Below, one piece after another: positions 25,972 to 36,507 of a stretch of 64,000 nucleotides of DNA. How positions within the stretch are numbered: position 1 is the stretch's first letter; each line of letters opens with the position of its first letter. The notes beneath the pieces were generated by a model. The model was not told the origin of the DNA. It made no database searches and saw only the letters and a list, made by a program, of their open reading frames with translations. Both the position numbers and the translations under genes were made by a program. The stretch lies in NCBI RefSeq assembly GCF_009828025.1, contig NZ_WTYA01000007.1, forward strand, positions 62,001 through 126,000, in the 5' to 3' direction. The DNA is from Qipengyuania algicida. GTDB lineage: Bacteria; Pseudomonadota; Alphaproteobacteria; Sphingomonadales; Sphingomonadaceae.

Positions 25972-27171
25972 ATGATCAGAACGCTGCTATTCGCCGGACT
26001 GCTTGCCAGCGCCGCGCCGGTGTTTGCCGAAACCCATCGGGTGGGGCCGGGGCCGGATGCTCAGCAGAAATTGCAGGAAGCGTTGATCCTGGCCAAGTCC
26101 GGCGATGTCGTCGAACTTGCCGCCGGGCGCTACGTGCTTGACGATGGGCTCAGTTTGGATGTCGACGGCGTCGTCCTGCGTGGCGCGGGCGCGGACAAAT
26201 CCGTGCTGGACTTCACCCATCAGAAAAGTGCGGGCGAGGGGCTGCTGGTGACCAGTGACAACGTCACCCTGCGGGATTTCGCAGTCGAGAACCCCAAAGG
26301 CGATGGGATCAAGTCCAAGGATGCCGACAATATCGTCTATCACGCCATCCGCGTCGAATGGACAGGCGGGCCAAAGGAAACCAATGGCGCCTATGGCATC
26401 TATCCGGTTGAAAGCGACGGCGTCCTGATCGATGGGTGCATCGTTTCGGGCGCATCGGATGCCGGGATCTACGTCGGTCAATCGAACCACATCACCGTGC
26501 GCCGTTCGATCGCGAAGACCAATGTCGCCGGGATTGAGATCGAGAACAGCCGCAACGCTTTGGTCAGCGAGAATATCGCCACCCACAACACCGGCGGGAT
26601 CCTCGTGTTCGACTTGCCCAGTCTGCCTGTGATGGGCGGCGGCAATGTGATCGTCGAGAAGAACGTCGTCAAAGATAACGATACGGCGAATTTCGCGCCC
26701 AAAGGCAATATTGTCGCCAGTGTGCGGCGCGGCACCGGTATCCTTATCATGGCCAATGACCAGGTGCTGATCGAAAACAACGCTATTACCGGGAATGCTA
26801 CCGCCGGGGTGATGGTGGTGTCCTACGTCAACAGTTTCGACGATAAGCGCTACAATCCTTATCCGCGCCATGTGACGGTCGGCGGCAATGCCTTTGAAGA
26901 TAACGGCACCGATCCTCAGATCGATGGTGCGCCCATGTTGCTTAAGGCTTTTGGAGGCAAGCTTCCGCCGGTCCTGTGGGACGGGCTTGGTGACAAGGCC
27001 AGTGCACTTTACGTCGCTGCGGGCATACAAGGCTGGAGCCTGAACCTGCCTGCGCAAGGCAAGGGGCTGGCCGATGCGAAGCCCGCTCCATTGGATGTAG
27101 CGACGCCACCCGCGCCATTCGATCGTGATGGGATTGGTGCACCGGCGGCACTGGAACAGCGCATCGGATGA
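25972..27171 (+). CDS. Exported parallel beta-helix repeat protein
   Basis: A 399-residue protein: signal peptide ending V-F-A, then rows of NosD/pectate-lyase-like turns (for example NVTLRDFAVENPKGDGIKSKDADNIVYH and HITVRRSIAKTNVAGIEIENSRNALVSENIATHNTGGI) that form a right-handed beta-helix. No pectate lyase catalytic set is obvious. Its stop overlaps the start of the diheme cytochrome gene (ATGA at 27168-27171). This beta-helix plus cytochrome pair recurs in other Proteobacteria; its job is unknown. Confidence 0.82.
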   Translation: MIRTLLFAGLLASAAPVFAETHRVGPGPDAQQKLQEALILAKSGDVVELAAGRYVLDDGLSLDVDGVVLRGAGADKSVLDFTHQKSAGEGLLVTSDNVTLRDFAVENPKGDGIKSKDADNIVYHAIRVEWTGGPKETNGAYGIYPVESDGVLIDGCIVSGASDAGIYVGQSNHITVRRSIAKTNVAGIEIENSRNALVSENIATHNTGGILVFDLPSLPVMGGGNVIVEKNVVKDNDTANFAPKGNIVASVRRGTGILIMANDQVLIENNAITGNATAGVMVVSYVNSFDDKRYNPYPRHVTVGGNAFEDNGTDPQIDGAPMLLKAFGGKLPPVLWDGLGDKASALYVAAGIQGWSLNLPAQGKGLADAKPAPLDVATPPAPFDRDGIGAPAALEQRIG

Positions 27172-28181
27172 GATGGCACGCGGCCCTGCTGATGGTTGCT
27201 GGCGCGAGTGCCGCCGGAACGATGGTCGCGAGCGCGACGCCGCCCGGCAGTGTCGATCAGGCAGTCATACTCGCCGACGCGATGCCGCCGACGCTCTCCG
27301 CCTTCGGCTTTTTTGCCAACGCGCCGGAGCAGGTGCCGGGCAAGGGGGTGACTGCCTACCGGCTCAATTCACCGCTCTGGTCCGATGGCGCGGAAAAGTT
27401 GCGCTTCGTCTACATCCCGCCGGGCAAACAGGCACACGCCGATGGCGGCGGTTTGCTCGATCTGCCGGTTGGCAGTGCTCTCATTAAGACGTTTGCCTTC
27501 CGGAAGGATGGCAAGCGCAAGCTGATCGAAACCCGCGTGCTGCTGCATCGGGCCAGCGGCTGGGCGGCGTTCCCATATATCTGGAATGCCGGGCAGACCG
27601 AGGCGAAGCTGGCGATTGCAGGCGGCCATGCAGACGTCACCACCCCCGCCGGGGTCGATATAGATTACCGCATCCCGAACAAGAACCAGTGTAAGGAATG
27701 CCACGGACTATCCGGCAAGGTCACGCCGATCGGGCCGAAGGCACGCAATCTGCCCCGCGGCTGGCTGGAACAGATGGTCGCCGCTGGGCATCTCGACCGC
27801 GTACCGCAGGGTGCCGATATCCTGCCGATGTGGGAAAACAGGGCCGAGGTTCCGGCTCGTCTGGCTGCGCGCGCCTATCTCGATGCCAATTGCGCGCATT
27901 GCCACCAGCCCAATGCCACCGCTTCGAACAGCGGGCTCGACTTGCGCTGGGAGCAGGACGATCCAGAGAAATACGGGGTTATGAAGCATCCTGTTGCAGC
28001 AGGGCGCGGCTCGGGTGACCTGCTATACGACATTGTTCCGGGCGATCCCGACCATTCGATCATTGTCCACCGCATGGCGAGCTCCGAACCGGGCGTTGCG
28101 ATGCCAGAACTCGGCAAGGCGAGCGTGGACGGGGACGGGGTCGCGGAGGTTCGCAAATGGATCGCCGAAATGCCCAAGTAG
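27168..28181 (+). CDS. Diheme c-type cytochrome paired with the beta-helix protein
   Basis: A 337-residue exported protein with two heme-attachment sites, CKECH (175-179) and CAHCH (242-246). The N-terminal half (LSAFGFFANAPEQVPGKGVTAYRLNSPLWSDGAEKLRFVYIP) is beta-rich and typical of the SO2930-like diheme family. The N-terminus is a signal sequence, as needed for periplasmic heme attachment. Coupling by ATGA to the beta-helix gene suggests that the products act together. Confidence 0.82.
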   Translation: MRWHAALLMVAGASAAGTMVASATPPGSVDQAVILADAMPPTLSAFGFFANAPEQVPGKGVTAYRLNSPLWSDGAEKLRFVYIPPGKQAHADGGGLLDLPVGSALIKTFAFRKDGKRKLIETRVLLHRASGWAAFPYIWNAGQTEAKLAIAGGHADVTTPAGVDIDYRIPNKNQCKECHGLSGKVTPIGPKARNLPRGWLEQMVAAGHLDRVPQGADILPMWENRAEVPARLAARAYLDANCAHCHQPNATASNSGLDLRWEQDDPEKYGVMKHPVAAGRGSGDLLYDIVPGDPDHSIIVHRMASSEPGVAMPELGKASVDGDGVAEVRKWIAEMPK

Positions 28182-28253
28182 TGCGCGGCAATATAGGCTC
28201 GGATCGTGCTGGCCCGGCGAACGATCCGCCGGGCCTCAAGGCAGTTTCCGGGG

Positions 28254-30065
28254 CTAGTAGCCTGCTGCCAACCCTGCGGGACGGCGCTTGTCGTTGGCAC
28301 CCTGCAGCTCACCGGTCTTGGGATCGACGAGGATCGCTTCGTCCGCGCCCCACGCACTTTCCTCGTGGAATGTGTAACCCATCGCTTCGAGCGCTTGCTG
28401 GTTCTCCGCGGTGAGATAGCCAGGTTCGATCATTACCACATCGGGCAGCCATTGGTGGTGGATGCGCGGGGCATCGACCGATTGCTGCATGTTCATACCG
28501 AAATCGACGACATTCAGGATGCTTTCCAACGTGGTCGAGATGATCGTCGAGCCACCGGGGCTGCCGGTGACCATGAACAGTTTGCCGCCCTTGAGAACGA
28601 TGGTCGGCGTCATGGAACTGAGCGGACGCTTGCCCGGCGCGATGGCGTTCGCCTTGCCTTGCACCAGGCCGAAGGCGTTCGGTACACCCGGCTTGGAAGT
28701 GAAATCGTCCATCTCGTCGTTGAGGAAGAATCCGGTGTCTCCAGCGATCTGGCCGACCCCGAACAGGAAATTGAGCGTATAGGTCACGCTGACTGCGTTG
28801 CGCTGAGCATCGACGACTGAGAAGTGGGTGGTGTCGCTGCCTTCCTGCGCCGAAACGCCGCCCTTTACTTCGGTCGACGGGGTCGCGCGGTCGGGCTTGA
28901 TTTGTGCACGGATCTTCGCCGCGTGCTCGGGTGAAATCAGTTGCGCGACCGGATTGTTGACGAAAGCCGGATCGCCCAGATCGGTGTTGCGATCGGCGAA
29001 GGCATGGCGCTCAGCCTCAATCAGGTAATGCGTCGCCTTGATCGAACCATAACCCCACTTGCCGAGGGGATAGGGTTTCAGGATCTGGAGGATTTCGCAT
29101 AGCGTCGTCCCGCCTGAGCTTGGCGGCGGCGCCGAGACCACGGTCAGCCCGCGATAGTCGCACTCGACCGGCTTTTCCCAAGAAACATTGTAGTCGGCGA
29201 AATCCTGCGCTGTCAGAAGCCCGCCATTTGCCTTGCTGGCGGCTGCGACCTTTTGTGCGATCTCGCCCTTGTAGAAGGCGTCAGTTCCGTCCTTCTGGAT
29301 TTCCTTCAGAGTGGCGGCCAGTTGCGGTTGCACCAGTCGCTCGCCCACCTGCCAGGGCTTGCCATTGTTCAGGAAGATGGCTGCGACATTGTCGTGCTTG
29401 GCGAAATCGTCGTTGCGGCGCTTGAGAATATTGACGTCGCCCTGAGTCAGGACGAACCCCTTTTCTGCCAGATCGATCGCTGGCTGGATCACCTTGGCGA
29501 GCGGCATCGTGCCATATTTAGCCAGCGCGGTGTCGAGCCCCATGACCGTGCCCGGCGTGCCGACACCAAGATAAGTGTCGATGCTGCGTCCCTTGACGAC
29601 ATTACCCTCGGCGTCCTGGAACATCGTTGCGGTGGCCGCCAGGGGCGCACGTTCGCGAAAGTTGAGGAAAAGGTTCTGCCCGTTGGCAAGGTGGATGGTC
29701 ATGAACCCGCCACCGCCGATATTGCCGCAGCACGGATGCACGACCGCGAGCGCATAACCTACCGCAACCGCAGCATCGACCGCGTTGCCGCCCTGCTTCA
29801 GGATGTCGACGCCGACTTGCGTGGCGAGGTGTTGCGCGGAAACAACCATCGCATGAGGTTCGCGTACTGGCTGGGCGTTGCGCCAGTTTTCAGCAGACTG
29901 TGCGATCGGTGTGGTGTCGAGCGCTCGACCAGAGATACCTTGCGCAGCCCCAGCCTGCTTCGGCTCCGATAGCGCTTGCGTCGATGCAGTTGGCGCGGTC
30001 GACATCGTGGCGCAGCCAGCCAGCAATGCGGCCATGCTTGCGGCAGTGAGTATCCTGTGTGTCAT
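28254..30065 (-). CDS. ggt: Gamma-glutamyltransferase, lipoprotein form
   Basis: A 603-residue Ntn-hydrolase that breaks glutathione and other gamma-glutamyl compounds. Self-cleavage and catalysis should occur at Thr412 in GSDTTHFSVVD, giving large and small subunits. PCCGNIGGGGFM and SSMTPTIV followed by GSPGGSTIIST are the conserved substrate blocks. The N-terminus has the lipobox L-A-G-C (Cys18), so the enzyme is probably tethered in the periplasm. ATG 30065 has AAGGA upstream. It diverges from the TonB-dependent receptor. Confidence 0.93.
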   Translation of the reverse strand: MTHRILTAASMAALLAGCATMSTAPTASTQALSEPKQAGAAQGISGRALDTTPIAQSAENWRNAQPVREPHAMVVSAQHLATQVGVDILKQGGNAVDAAVAVGYALAVVHPCCGNIGGGGFMTIHLANGQNLFLNFRERAPLAATATMFQDAEGNVVKGRSIDTYLGVGTPGTVMGLDTALAKYGTMPLAKVIQPAIDLAEKGFVLTQGDVNILKRRNDDFAKHDNVAAIFLNNGKPWQVGERLVQPQLAATLKEIQKDGTDAFYKGEIAQKVAAASKANGGLLTAQDFADYNVSWEKPVECDYRGLTVVSAPPPSSGGTTLCEILQILKPYPLGKWGYGSIKATHYLIEAERHAFADRNTDLGDPAFVNNPVAQLISPEHAAKIRAQIKPDRATPSTEVKGGVSAQEGSDTTHFSVVDAQRNAVSVTYTLNFLFGVGQIAGDTGFFLNDEMDDFTSKPGVPNAFGLVQGKANAIAPGKRPLSSMTPTIVLKGGKLFMVTGSPGGSTIISTTLESILNVVDFGMNMQQSVDAPRIHHQWLPDVVMIEPGYLTAENQQALEAMGYTFHEESAWGADEAILVDPKTGELQGANDKRRPAGLAAGY

Positions 30066-30377
30066 GGATGAGGTTCCTTCGGCCCGGGGGGAAGTCCCTC
30101 TAAACCCCGACATCGCAATTTTTCAAATCTCGATCAGCAATCAGGCAGCTTTTGTTATGGCCTCATAACCGTTCTTCTCGGTCAATCTGCAATTTTGTTG
30201 CAAATATGTCATAGTCTTCAGGGGAATTGTTGCATTAGCGGCCTCCTCCCATTGCGAAAGCTGTCGAGGAGCATATCTGCTGCACCACATCAAGCGATGG
30301 ATGGGGGACAAACTGGCGGAATTTTCCGCGCGGGGTCCTGCATCTGTCCGGACCCCTTGACCGAAGGGGAATTGATA
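30066..30377. promoter_or_regulatory. Divergent promoter region between ggt and the TonB-dependent receptor
   Basis: These 312 bases hold no supported gene; the receptor frame is open through much of it, but the receptor signal peptide starts at 30378. The region is AT-rich around 30160-30240 and contains two copies of TTGTTGCA at 30195-30202 and 30227-30234, 32 bases apart (about three helical turns). They could be binding sites for a regulator of the receptor; this is inference from spacing. Confidence 0.45.
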
Positions 30378-32834
30378 ATGCGAACGTCCTTCTTGCTCAC
30401 AAGCGCGGCGATCGGTGCACTGGCCATTGTGCCAGCGGCGGCACATGCTCAGGCTGACTCCGCACAGACCGATCAGCAGTCGACCAATCAATCATCGGAT
30501 GCCCAGCCCGCTCCGGAAATTATCGTAACGGGCACGCGTGCTTCCGGTCGGACGCGGCTCGACAGTATATCGCCTGTTGACGTGCTGTCCGCACAGGACC
30601 TCAGGAACCAGGGGACTACCGAGACGGCGGCGGCGCTCGCCAATGTCGCACCGTCGATCGATTTTCCGCGCCCTGCGGTGACGGACGGGACGGATGCGAT
30701 CCGCCCGGCGACCTTGCGCGGTCTCTCGCCCGACCAGACGCTGGTGCTGATCAACGGTATCCGCGCGCATCCTTCTGCGCTGCTCAACATCAATGGTTCG
30801 ATCGGTCGCGGGGCGGCTGCGGTCGACCTCAATACCATCCCGACAGCGGCGCTCGAAAGCATTGAGGTGCTGCGTGACGGTGCATCGGCGCTGTATGGTT
30901 CCGATGCGATCGCCGGTGTGGTCAACCTGCGCCTGCGTCAACAAACCACCGGCGGTGGGGCCAGCGTGACGTTTGGTGGTTACGACACCTATGTCCCGGC
31001 CAATCGAGCGCCGCGCCACACAGTGGATGGTGGCACGGTCACCGCATCGTTGTGGCAGAACTTGCCGCTGGGCAACAATGGCGGCTATCTCGACGTGACG
31101 GGTGAATTCGTCAATCGCGAGCCGACAAACAGAGGCGACACCGACACCCGCAACGATCCGCAGGTGATCCGCTCGCGCTATGGCGATCCTTTCGTGCGCC
31201 AATACACCGGCTACGCGAACCTCGGCCTGCCGATCGGGGACAGCGGTTGGCAGCTCGTCGGCTGGGGCGGCTATCAGTATCGTCGCTCGGAATCTGCAGC
31301 ATTCCCGCGCAATCCGGGCAACACGAACAATGTGCCCGCGATCTATCCGAATGGCTTCCTGCCGATCATCCAGACGTTCTCCCGCGACCTTACTGCGACA
31401 GGCGGTTTCAAGGGGCAGGTCGGTGACTGGGACGCCAGCTTGCTCGCGTCTTACGGCAAGAATACGATCGATTATCATACGATCGAGACGGTCAACGCGT
31501 CCTATGGCTCGGCGTCCAAGACGTCCTTCTATGACGGACAGGCAGCCTATGATCAGTTCGTCACCAACCTCGATCTCTCGCATGATTATTCATTGGGGGC
31601 GGGCGATTTGACCGTAGCGGTCGGCGCTGAATATCGTCGCGAAGGTTATTCTATTTCGCCCGGCGAACCGCAATCCTACGATCGAGGTCCGGTCGCTGTC
31701 AGTCCAACGAATGGTGGAACTACATCCGCCGGGGCCCAAGGCTTTGGTGGATTTAGTCCTGAGAATGCCGTGAATGTACACCGCGACAATGTTAGCGGTT
31801 ATCTCGACCTCGAAGGTAAGTTTGCCACTGTGAGCGTCGGGCTTGCCGGACGTGTCGAACATTATTCCGACTTCGGCACGACAGCCAATGGAAAGCTATC
31901 GGCGCGCTGGGATATAACCCCTAGCTTTGCATTGCGTGGCGGCATCCAGACAGGGTTCCGCGCGCCATCGCTGCAGCAGCAATACTTTACCTCGGTCGCA
32001 TCCATTATTCAGAATGATCCTGTCACGGGTGCACCGCAGGTGATCCTGACCGGCACTTTCCCTTCGGTCAGCGCATCAGCAAGAGCATTGGGCGGTCTCC
32101 CGCTCGAGCCTGAAAAATCGACCAATTATTCGGCTGGTTTCGTGTTCCGCAGCGGCGGTTTTAACCTAACTGTTGACGCGTATCAGATTGAAATTCGCAA
32201 TGGTCTGACGCTGTCCCAGAATATCGGTACGGGCTTCAGCTCTGCGGTGGATCAAATCTTGGCAGACAATGATGTCGGTTCGGCGCGCTTTTTTATCAAT
32301 GGTGTAAAAACGCGCACTCGGGGCATCGATGCCGTGGCGAATTATCGCCTCGTCACCGACAATTCCGGCACACTCAACTTCACGCTGGCAGGCAATTACA
32401 ACGACCTGAAGGTTCTGGAAGTACCGACAACGACTTCGACGCTGGATCCTGCGCCAACGCTGGTTTCGCGTCAGACGATTGTAACTCTGGAAGATGGTAC
32501 GCCGGAAACGAAGGTCACTGGAACCGTCGACTGGTCGCTTGGCGGCATGGGATTGACCTTGCGAGGGACCTACTATGGCGACGTCAACGAACCGGGCTCG
32601 ACCGCAATTTCTGATCTACATACCGGTGAAAAGCTGATCACCGACATCGAAGCGCGATTCACGGTCGATAACCGCTTCCACTTCGGGTTCGGTGCAGACA
32701 ATCTGTTCGACGTCTACCCCGATGCCACTCCGTCGAACCTGCAAAGTTCGACCGGCGTCGTCAATTTCCCGTTCTTCTCGCCCTTCGGCTTCAATGGTCG
32801 CCGGGTCTATGTGAAGGCCGGGATCGACTGGTAA
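30378..32834 (+). CDS. TonB-dependent outer-membrane receptor
   Basis: An 818-residue receptor: signal peptide ending A-H-A, a TonB-box-like segment (PEIIVTGTR), the plug domain (RLDSISPVDVLSAQDLRNQGTTETAAALANVAPS and IEVLRDGASALYGSDAIAGVVNLRL) and a long beta-barrel ending in F-N-G-R-R-V-Y-V-K-A-G-I-D-W. Ligand cannot be told; neighbours (ggt, aldo/keto reductase) do not point to siderophores. ATG 30378 has AGGGGA upstream. It is energised by TonB such as that at 1642. Confidence 0.92.
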   Translation: MRTSFLLTSAAIGALAIVPAAAHAQADSAQTDQQSTNQSSDAQPAPEIIVTGTRASGRTRLDSISPVDVLSAQDLRNQGTTETAAALANVAPSIDFPRPAVTDGTDAIRPATLRGLSPDQTLVLINGIRAHPSALLNINGSIGRGAAAVDLNTIPTAALESIEVLRDGASALYGSDAIAGVVNLRLRQQTTGGGASVTFGGYDTYVPANRAPRHTVDGGTVTASLWQNLPLGNNGGYLDVTGEFVNREPTNRGDTDTRNDPQVIRSRYGDPFVRQYTGYANLGLPIGDSGWQLVGWGGYQYRRSESAAFPRNPGNTNNVPAIYPNGFLPIIQTFSRDLTATGGFKGQVGDWDASLLASYGKNTIDYHTIETVNASYGSASKTSFYDGQAAYDQFVTNLDLSHDYSLGAGDLTVAVGAEYRREGYSISPGEPQSYDRGPVAVSPTNGGTTSAGAQGFGGFSPENAVNVHRDNVSGYLDLEGKFATVSVGLAGRVEHYSDFGTTANGKLSARWDITPSFALRGGIQTGFRAPSLQQQYFTSVASIIQNDPVTGAPQVILTGTFPSVSASARALGGLPLEPEKSTNYSAGFVFRSGGFNLTVDAYQIEIRNGLTLSQNIGTGFSSAVDQILADNDVGSARFFINGVKTRTRGIDAVANYRLVTDNSGTLNFTLAGNYNDLKVLEVPTTTSTLDPAPTLVSRQTIVTLEDGTPETKVTGTVDWSLGGMGLTLRGTYYGDVNEPGSTAISDLHTGEKLITDIEARFTVDNRFHFGFGADNLFDVYPDATPSNLQSSTGVVNFPFFSPFGFNGRRVYVKAGIDW

Positions 32835-32842
32835 AGAGGGGA

Positions 32843-32870
32843 GGGTGGCTGGCCGCATGGCCGGCCACCC
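32843..32870. terminator. Strong hairpin between convergent genes
   Basis: GGGTGGCTGGCC (32843-32854) pairs with GGCCGGCCACCC (32859-32870) around GCAT, with one G-T pair. It lies between the receptor stop and the convergent aldo/keto reductase stop. There is no clear T-run, so it may stop polymerase weakly or protect the 3' end. Confidence 0.6.
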
Positions 32871-32882
32871 GATTGCCTGCTC

Positions 32883-33869
<987 letters not shown>

Positions 33870-34064
33870 GGGAATGTTCCTTTCGATAGCCGGAAATTTA
33901 TATGCCTGCGGCGAGAGCGACATGGGGTCGCCCGATCAGTTTTTGAATGAGCGCGACCTCGGCAAAGCGCACAGCTGCACAGGAATATTGCCCGCTCGAC
34001 CAGCAGCCCCTTGCAATCCGGTCCGGCTTTGGTGCATGGGGCCGCCCTCTAGACGCAAGCCTGT

Positions 34065-34139
34065 TGGGGTGTAGCCAAGCGGTAAGGCACCGGTTTTTGG
34101 TACCGGCATGCGCAGGTTCGAATCCTGCCACCCCAGCCA
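34065..34139 (+). tRNA. tRNA-Gln (anticodon TTG)
   Basis: The cloverleaf is complete: acceptor TGGGGTG/CACCCCA, D arm GCC...GGC, anticodon stem CCGGT/ACCGG with loop TTTTGGT (anticodon TTG), T arm GCAGG-TTCGAAT-CCTGC, discriminator G and an encoded CCA. Length is 75 bases. Confidence 0.97.
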
Positions 34140-34448
34140 GCTTTGTTTTCATGACACATTTTCAGCCGGTGTTGCGGCGAGCTTTCCGCCGATGCAGACG
34201 CCGCTGGGCGGGCATGCCGGCTTACGGTCGCAAAGCGGCCGGCGTCGCGTTTCATCCACCTGCGGACTGGTTTTTTCCGACCCGTCGATTCACTCGACGG
34301 ATGGAGGCTGACGAGCGCGAAGCCCGCCAGCCTCGTCCACCGCAAAGTCTGGGACAGATTTAGCTGGTGAACAGTTATGAAACTGTCTCAAAGAGGGACA
34401 GTTCCGCGAGTGTGGGCGCGCGTCTCCAATTTCCCAGGCTGGACATCA
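34140..34448. other. Intergenic region between tRNA-Gln and the GST gene
   Basis: About 309 bases with no supported gene. It holds a 7-bp perfect hairpin CCGTCGA/TCGACGG at 34282-34300 and the palindrome cluster listed separately at 34350-34403. Small open frames here overlap and look random. Confidence 0.5.
34350..34403. repeat. REP-like palindrome cluster built on ACAGTT
   Basis: ACAGTT (34371-34376) and AACTGT (34381-34386) form a hairpin around ATGA, and AACTGTC (34381-34387) can also pair with GACAGTT (34397-34403). TCTGGGACAGATT just upstream is a related arm. Alternate pairings of this kind resemble REP elements moved by REP-associated tyrosine transposases; no such transposase is in the window. 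Confidence 0.4.
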
Positions 34449-35294
34449 TCAGACGTTCTTACCTTCGAAATCGCTGGCCGTATGGCGCTCGGGCAGTTGC
34501 TCGTTTTCTTCGCCCCAGAGTTTGTTGACAATCCGCCCGCGCTGCACCCCTGGCCGGTCGGCAATTTGCTTCACCCAGCGCTCGACATGGGTGTATTCGT
34601 GGATCGAAAGGAACTGGCGCGCCTCGCCATAGATGCCACCCGTCACGAACGGTGCAAACCAAGGGAACGTCGCGATGTCGGCAATCGTGTAGTCCTTGCC
34701 GCCAAGGTATTCGCTCCGCGCAAGCTGCTGGTCCGCAACGTCGAACAGGCGCTTGGTTTCCATCGCGTAGCGGTTGATGGGATATTCGAACTTCTCAGGC
34801 GCATAGGCATAGAAATGCCCGAAGCCGCCGCCGATGAAAGGCGCGCTGCCGACTTGCCAGAACAGCCAGCTCAGCACTTCGGCACGCGTCGCATCGGTGG
34901 GCAGGAAGGCGCCGAACTTTTCTGCCAGATGCATCAGGATGGCGCCGCTTTCGAACACGCGAACGGGCTCCGGACCGCTGCGGTCGAGCAATGCGGGGAT
35001 TTTCGAATTGGGATTGATGTCGACAAAGCCGCTGGCGAATTGATCGCTGTCGGAGATCTTGATCGGCCATGCGTCGTATTCCGCGTCGAAACCCGCTTCG
35101 AGCAATTCTTCCAACATCACGGTCGCTTTCACGCCATTTGGTGTGGCGAGCGAATACAGTTGGAAGGCATGGTCGCCCACGGGCAGATCACGATCCTCGC
35201 GCGCGCCGGCGGTGGGGCGGTTGATACCGGCGAACTGTCCGCCGTTTTCGCTGTAGGTCCAGACATCGGGGGGCGTGTAAGTGGCGTCGCTCAT
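34449..35294 (-). CDS. yghU: YghU-type glutathione S-transferase / disulfide-bond oxidoreductase
   Basis: A 281-residue GST-fold protein of the Nu class. It has the long N-terminal leader (YTPPDVWTYSENGGQFAGINRPTAG), the thioredoxin-like segment LYSLATPNGVKATVMLEEL with the TPNG glutathione loop, NPNSKIPAL and FESGAILMHLAEKFG, then a helical domain. E. coli YghU reduces disulfides with two bound glutathiones. It is divergent from the topoisomerase IB gene by 96 bases. Confidence 0.88.
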   Translation of the reverse strand: MSDATYTPPDVWTYSENGGQFAGINRPTAGAREDRDLPVGDHAFQLYSLATPNGVKATVMLEELLEAGFDAEYDAWPIKISDSDQFASGFVDINPNSKIPALLDRSGPEPVRVFESGAILMHLAEKFGAFLPTDATRAEVLSWLFWQVGSAPFIGGGFGHFYAYAPEKFEYPINRYAMETKRLFDVADQQLARSEYLGGKDYTIADIATFPWFAPFVTGGIYGEARQFLSIHEYTHVERWVKQIADRPGVQRGRIVNKLWGEENEQLPERHTASDFEGKNV

Positions 35295-35390
35295 GGGGGC
35301 GTTCTCCGTTTTCTATGCGGTCTAGCTGGTATCACCTCTTGCTCGAGACAAGCGGAACCCATTGGCAGGGACGCGAGTTTCGCCTTCGCC

Positions 35391-36392
35391 ATGGAAAAGT
35401 TGATCTTCGTAGATGATAACCTGCCGGGGATCACGCGGCGGCGAGCAGGAACTGGTTGGGCATATTACGATCCGCATGGCGAACTGATTTCCGACAAGGC
35501 CGAAAAACGGCGGCTCAATGCGATTGCCCTGCCGCCCGCCTATCGCGACGCGTGGTTCTGTCCGGCAGAGAACGGGCATATCCTCGCCACCGGTTTCGAT
35601 GACAAGGGACGCAAGCAGTACCGTTACCATCCCGAATTCCGCGCACGTCGCGAATGCGAGAAATTCGATGGTTGTGCGGCATTCGGCAAGCTGTTGCCGT
35701 TGGTCCGTCAGCGCGTGGCTCAGGACCTTTCGGCACGCGACCTTCATCACGACAGGATCGTCGCCGGTGTGGTGCGGTTGCTGGACCTTGGGATATTGCG
35801 CATCGGGAACGAACGCTATGCCAAAACCAACAAGAGCTTCGGCGCGACCACCTTGCGGCGTCGCCATGCCGAAGTGACCGGCAAGACATTGCGCCTTCGC
35901 TATAAGGCCAAATCCGGGAAATCGCGGGAGATTGAACTTTCGGACCGGCATCTGGCGATGGTGGTTGGCAAGCTTCAGGATCTGCCCGGTCAGCGGCTGT
36001 TCCAGTATATCGACGACGATCAGGGCTATCATCCGGTCACATCTGGCGACGTCAACGAATATCTCTGCGAAACCATGGGTGAACATTTCACCGCCAAATC
36101 GTTCCGAACCTGGCATGCGAGCGTGCTGGCCTTCGATTTGCTCGCCCATGCGACCGAAAGAGTAACGATCAAGACGCTGACAGAGGAGGTCGCCAACAAG
36201 CTCGGCAACACCTCTGCGGTGACCCGGAAGAGCTATATTCACCCGGCGATTTTCGAACTCATCGAACGGCAAGACGACTGGCGGGAAGCATTGCGGCTAC
36301 CCCGCCAGACGAAGTGGCTGACCAGAGAAGAGCGAGGATTTATTGCTTTTGTTGAGGATCAACCTCCCGCAGAAGCCTTGTTGGCCGCATGA
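35391..36392 (+). CDS. DNA topoisomerase IB (poxvirus-like bacterial type)
   Basis: A 333-residue type IB topoisomerase that relaxes supercoils by nicking one strand. The N-terminal domain begins DDNLPGITRRRAGTGWAYYD; the catalytic domain includes LGILRIGNERYAKTNKSFGATTLRRRH and ends with Tyr282 in RKSYIHP as nucleophile. The open frame runs upstream to 34377, but that part is antisense to the GST gene; ATG 35391 fits the family start, though no good ribosome site is visible. Confidence 0.9.
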   Translation: MEKLIFVDDNLPGITRRRAGTGWAYYDPHGELISDKAEKRRLNAIALPPAYRDAWFCPAENGHILATGFDDKGRKQYRYHPEFRARRECEKFDGCAAFGKLLPLVRQRVAQDLSARDLHHDRIVAGVVRLLDLGILRIGNERYAKTNKSFGATTLRRRHAEVTGKTLRLRYKAKSGKSREIELSDRHLAMVVGKLQDLPGQRLFQYIDDDQGYHPVTSGDVNEYLCETMGEHFTAKSFRTWHASVLAFDLLAHATERVTIKTLTEEVANKLGNTSAVTRKSYIHPAIFELIERQDDWREALRLPRQTKWLTREERGFIAFVEDQPPAEALLAA

Positions 36393-36507
36393 CAATAAGG
36401 TTCGAAACGAGCCTGACTTAATTCATTTCGTGAAAGCGCAACAAGGTGTTACTGCACCGCGTTCGTCGGTGGGTATGATGGCAGACTTTTGAAGGTGGGA
36501 GAGGGTC

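Noticed and set aside
34282..34300. 7-bp hairpin after tRNA-Gln as terminator
   Set aside because: There is no T-run on either side at the right place, and it is about 145 bases from the tRNA end.
34377..35390. Upstream half of a 671-codon plus-strand frame
   Set aside because: Only the part from 35391 matches topoisomerase IB; the rest is antisense to the YghU gene.
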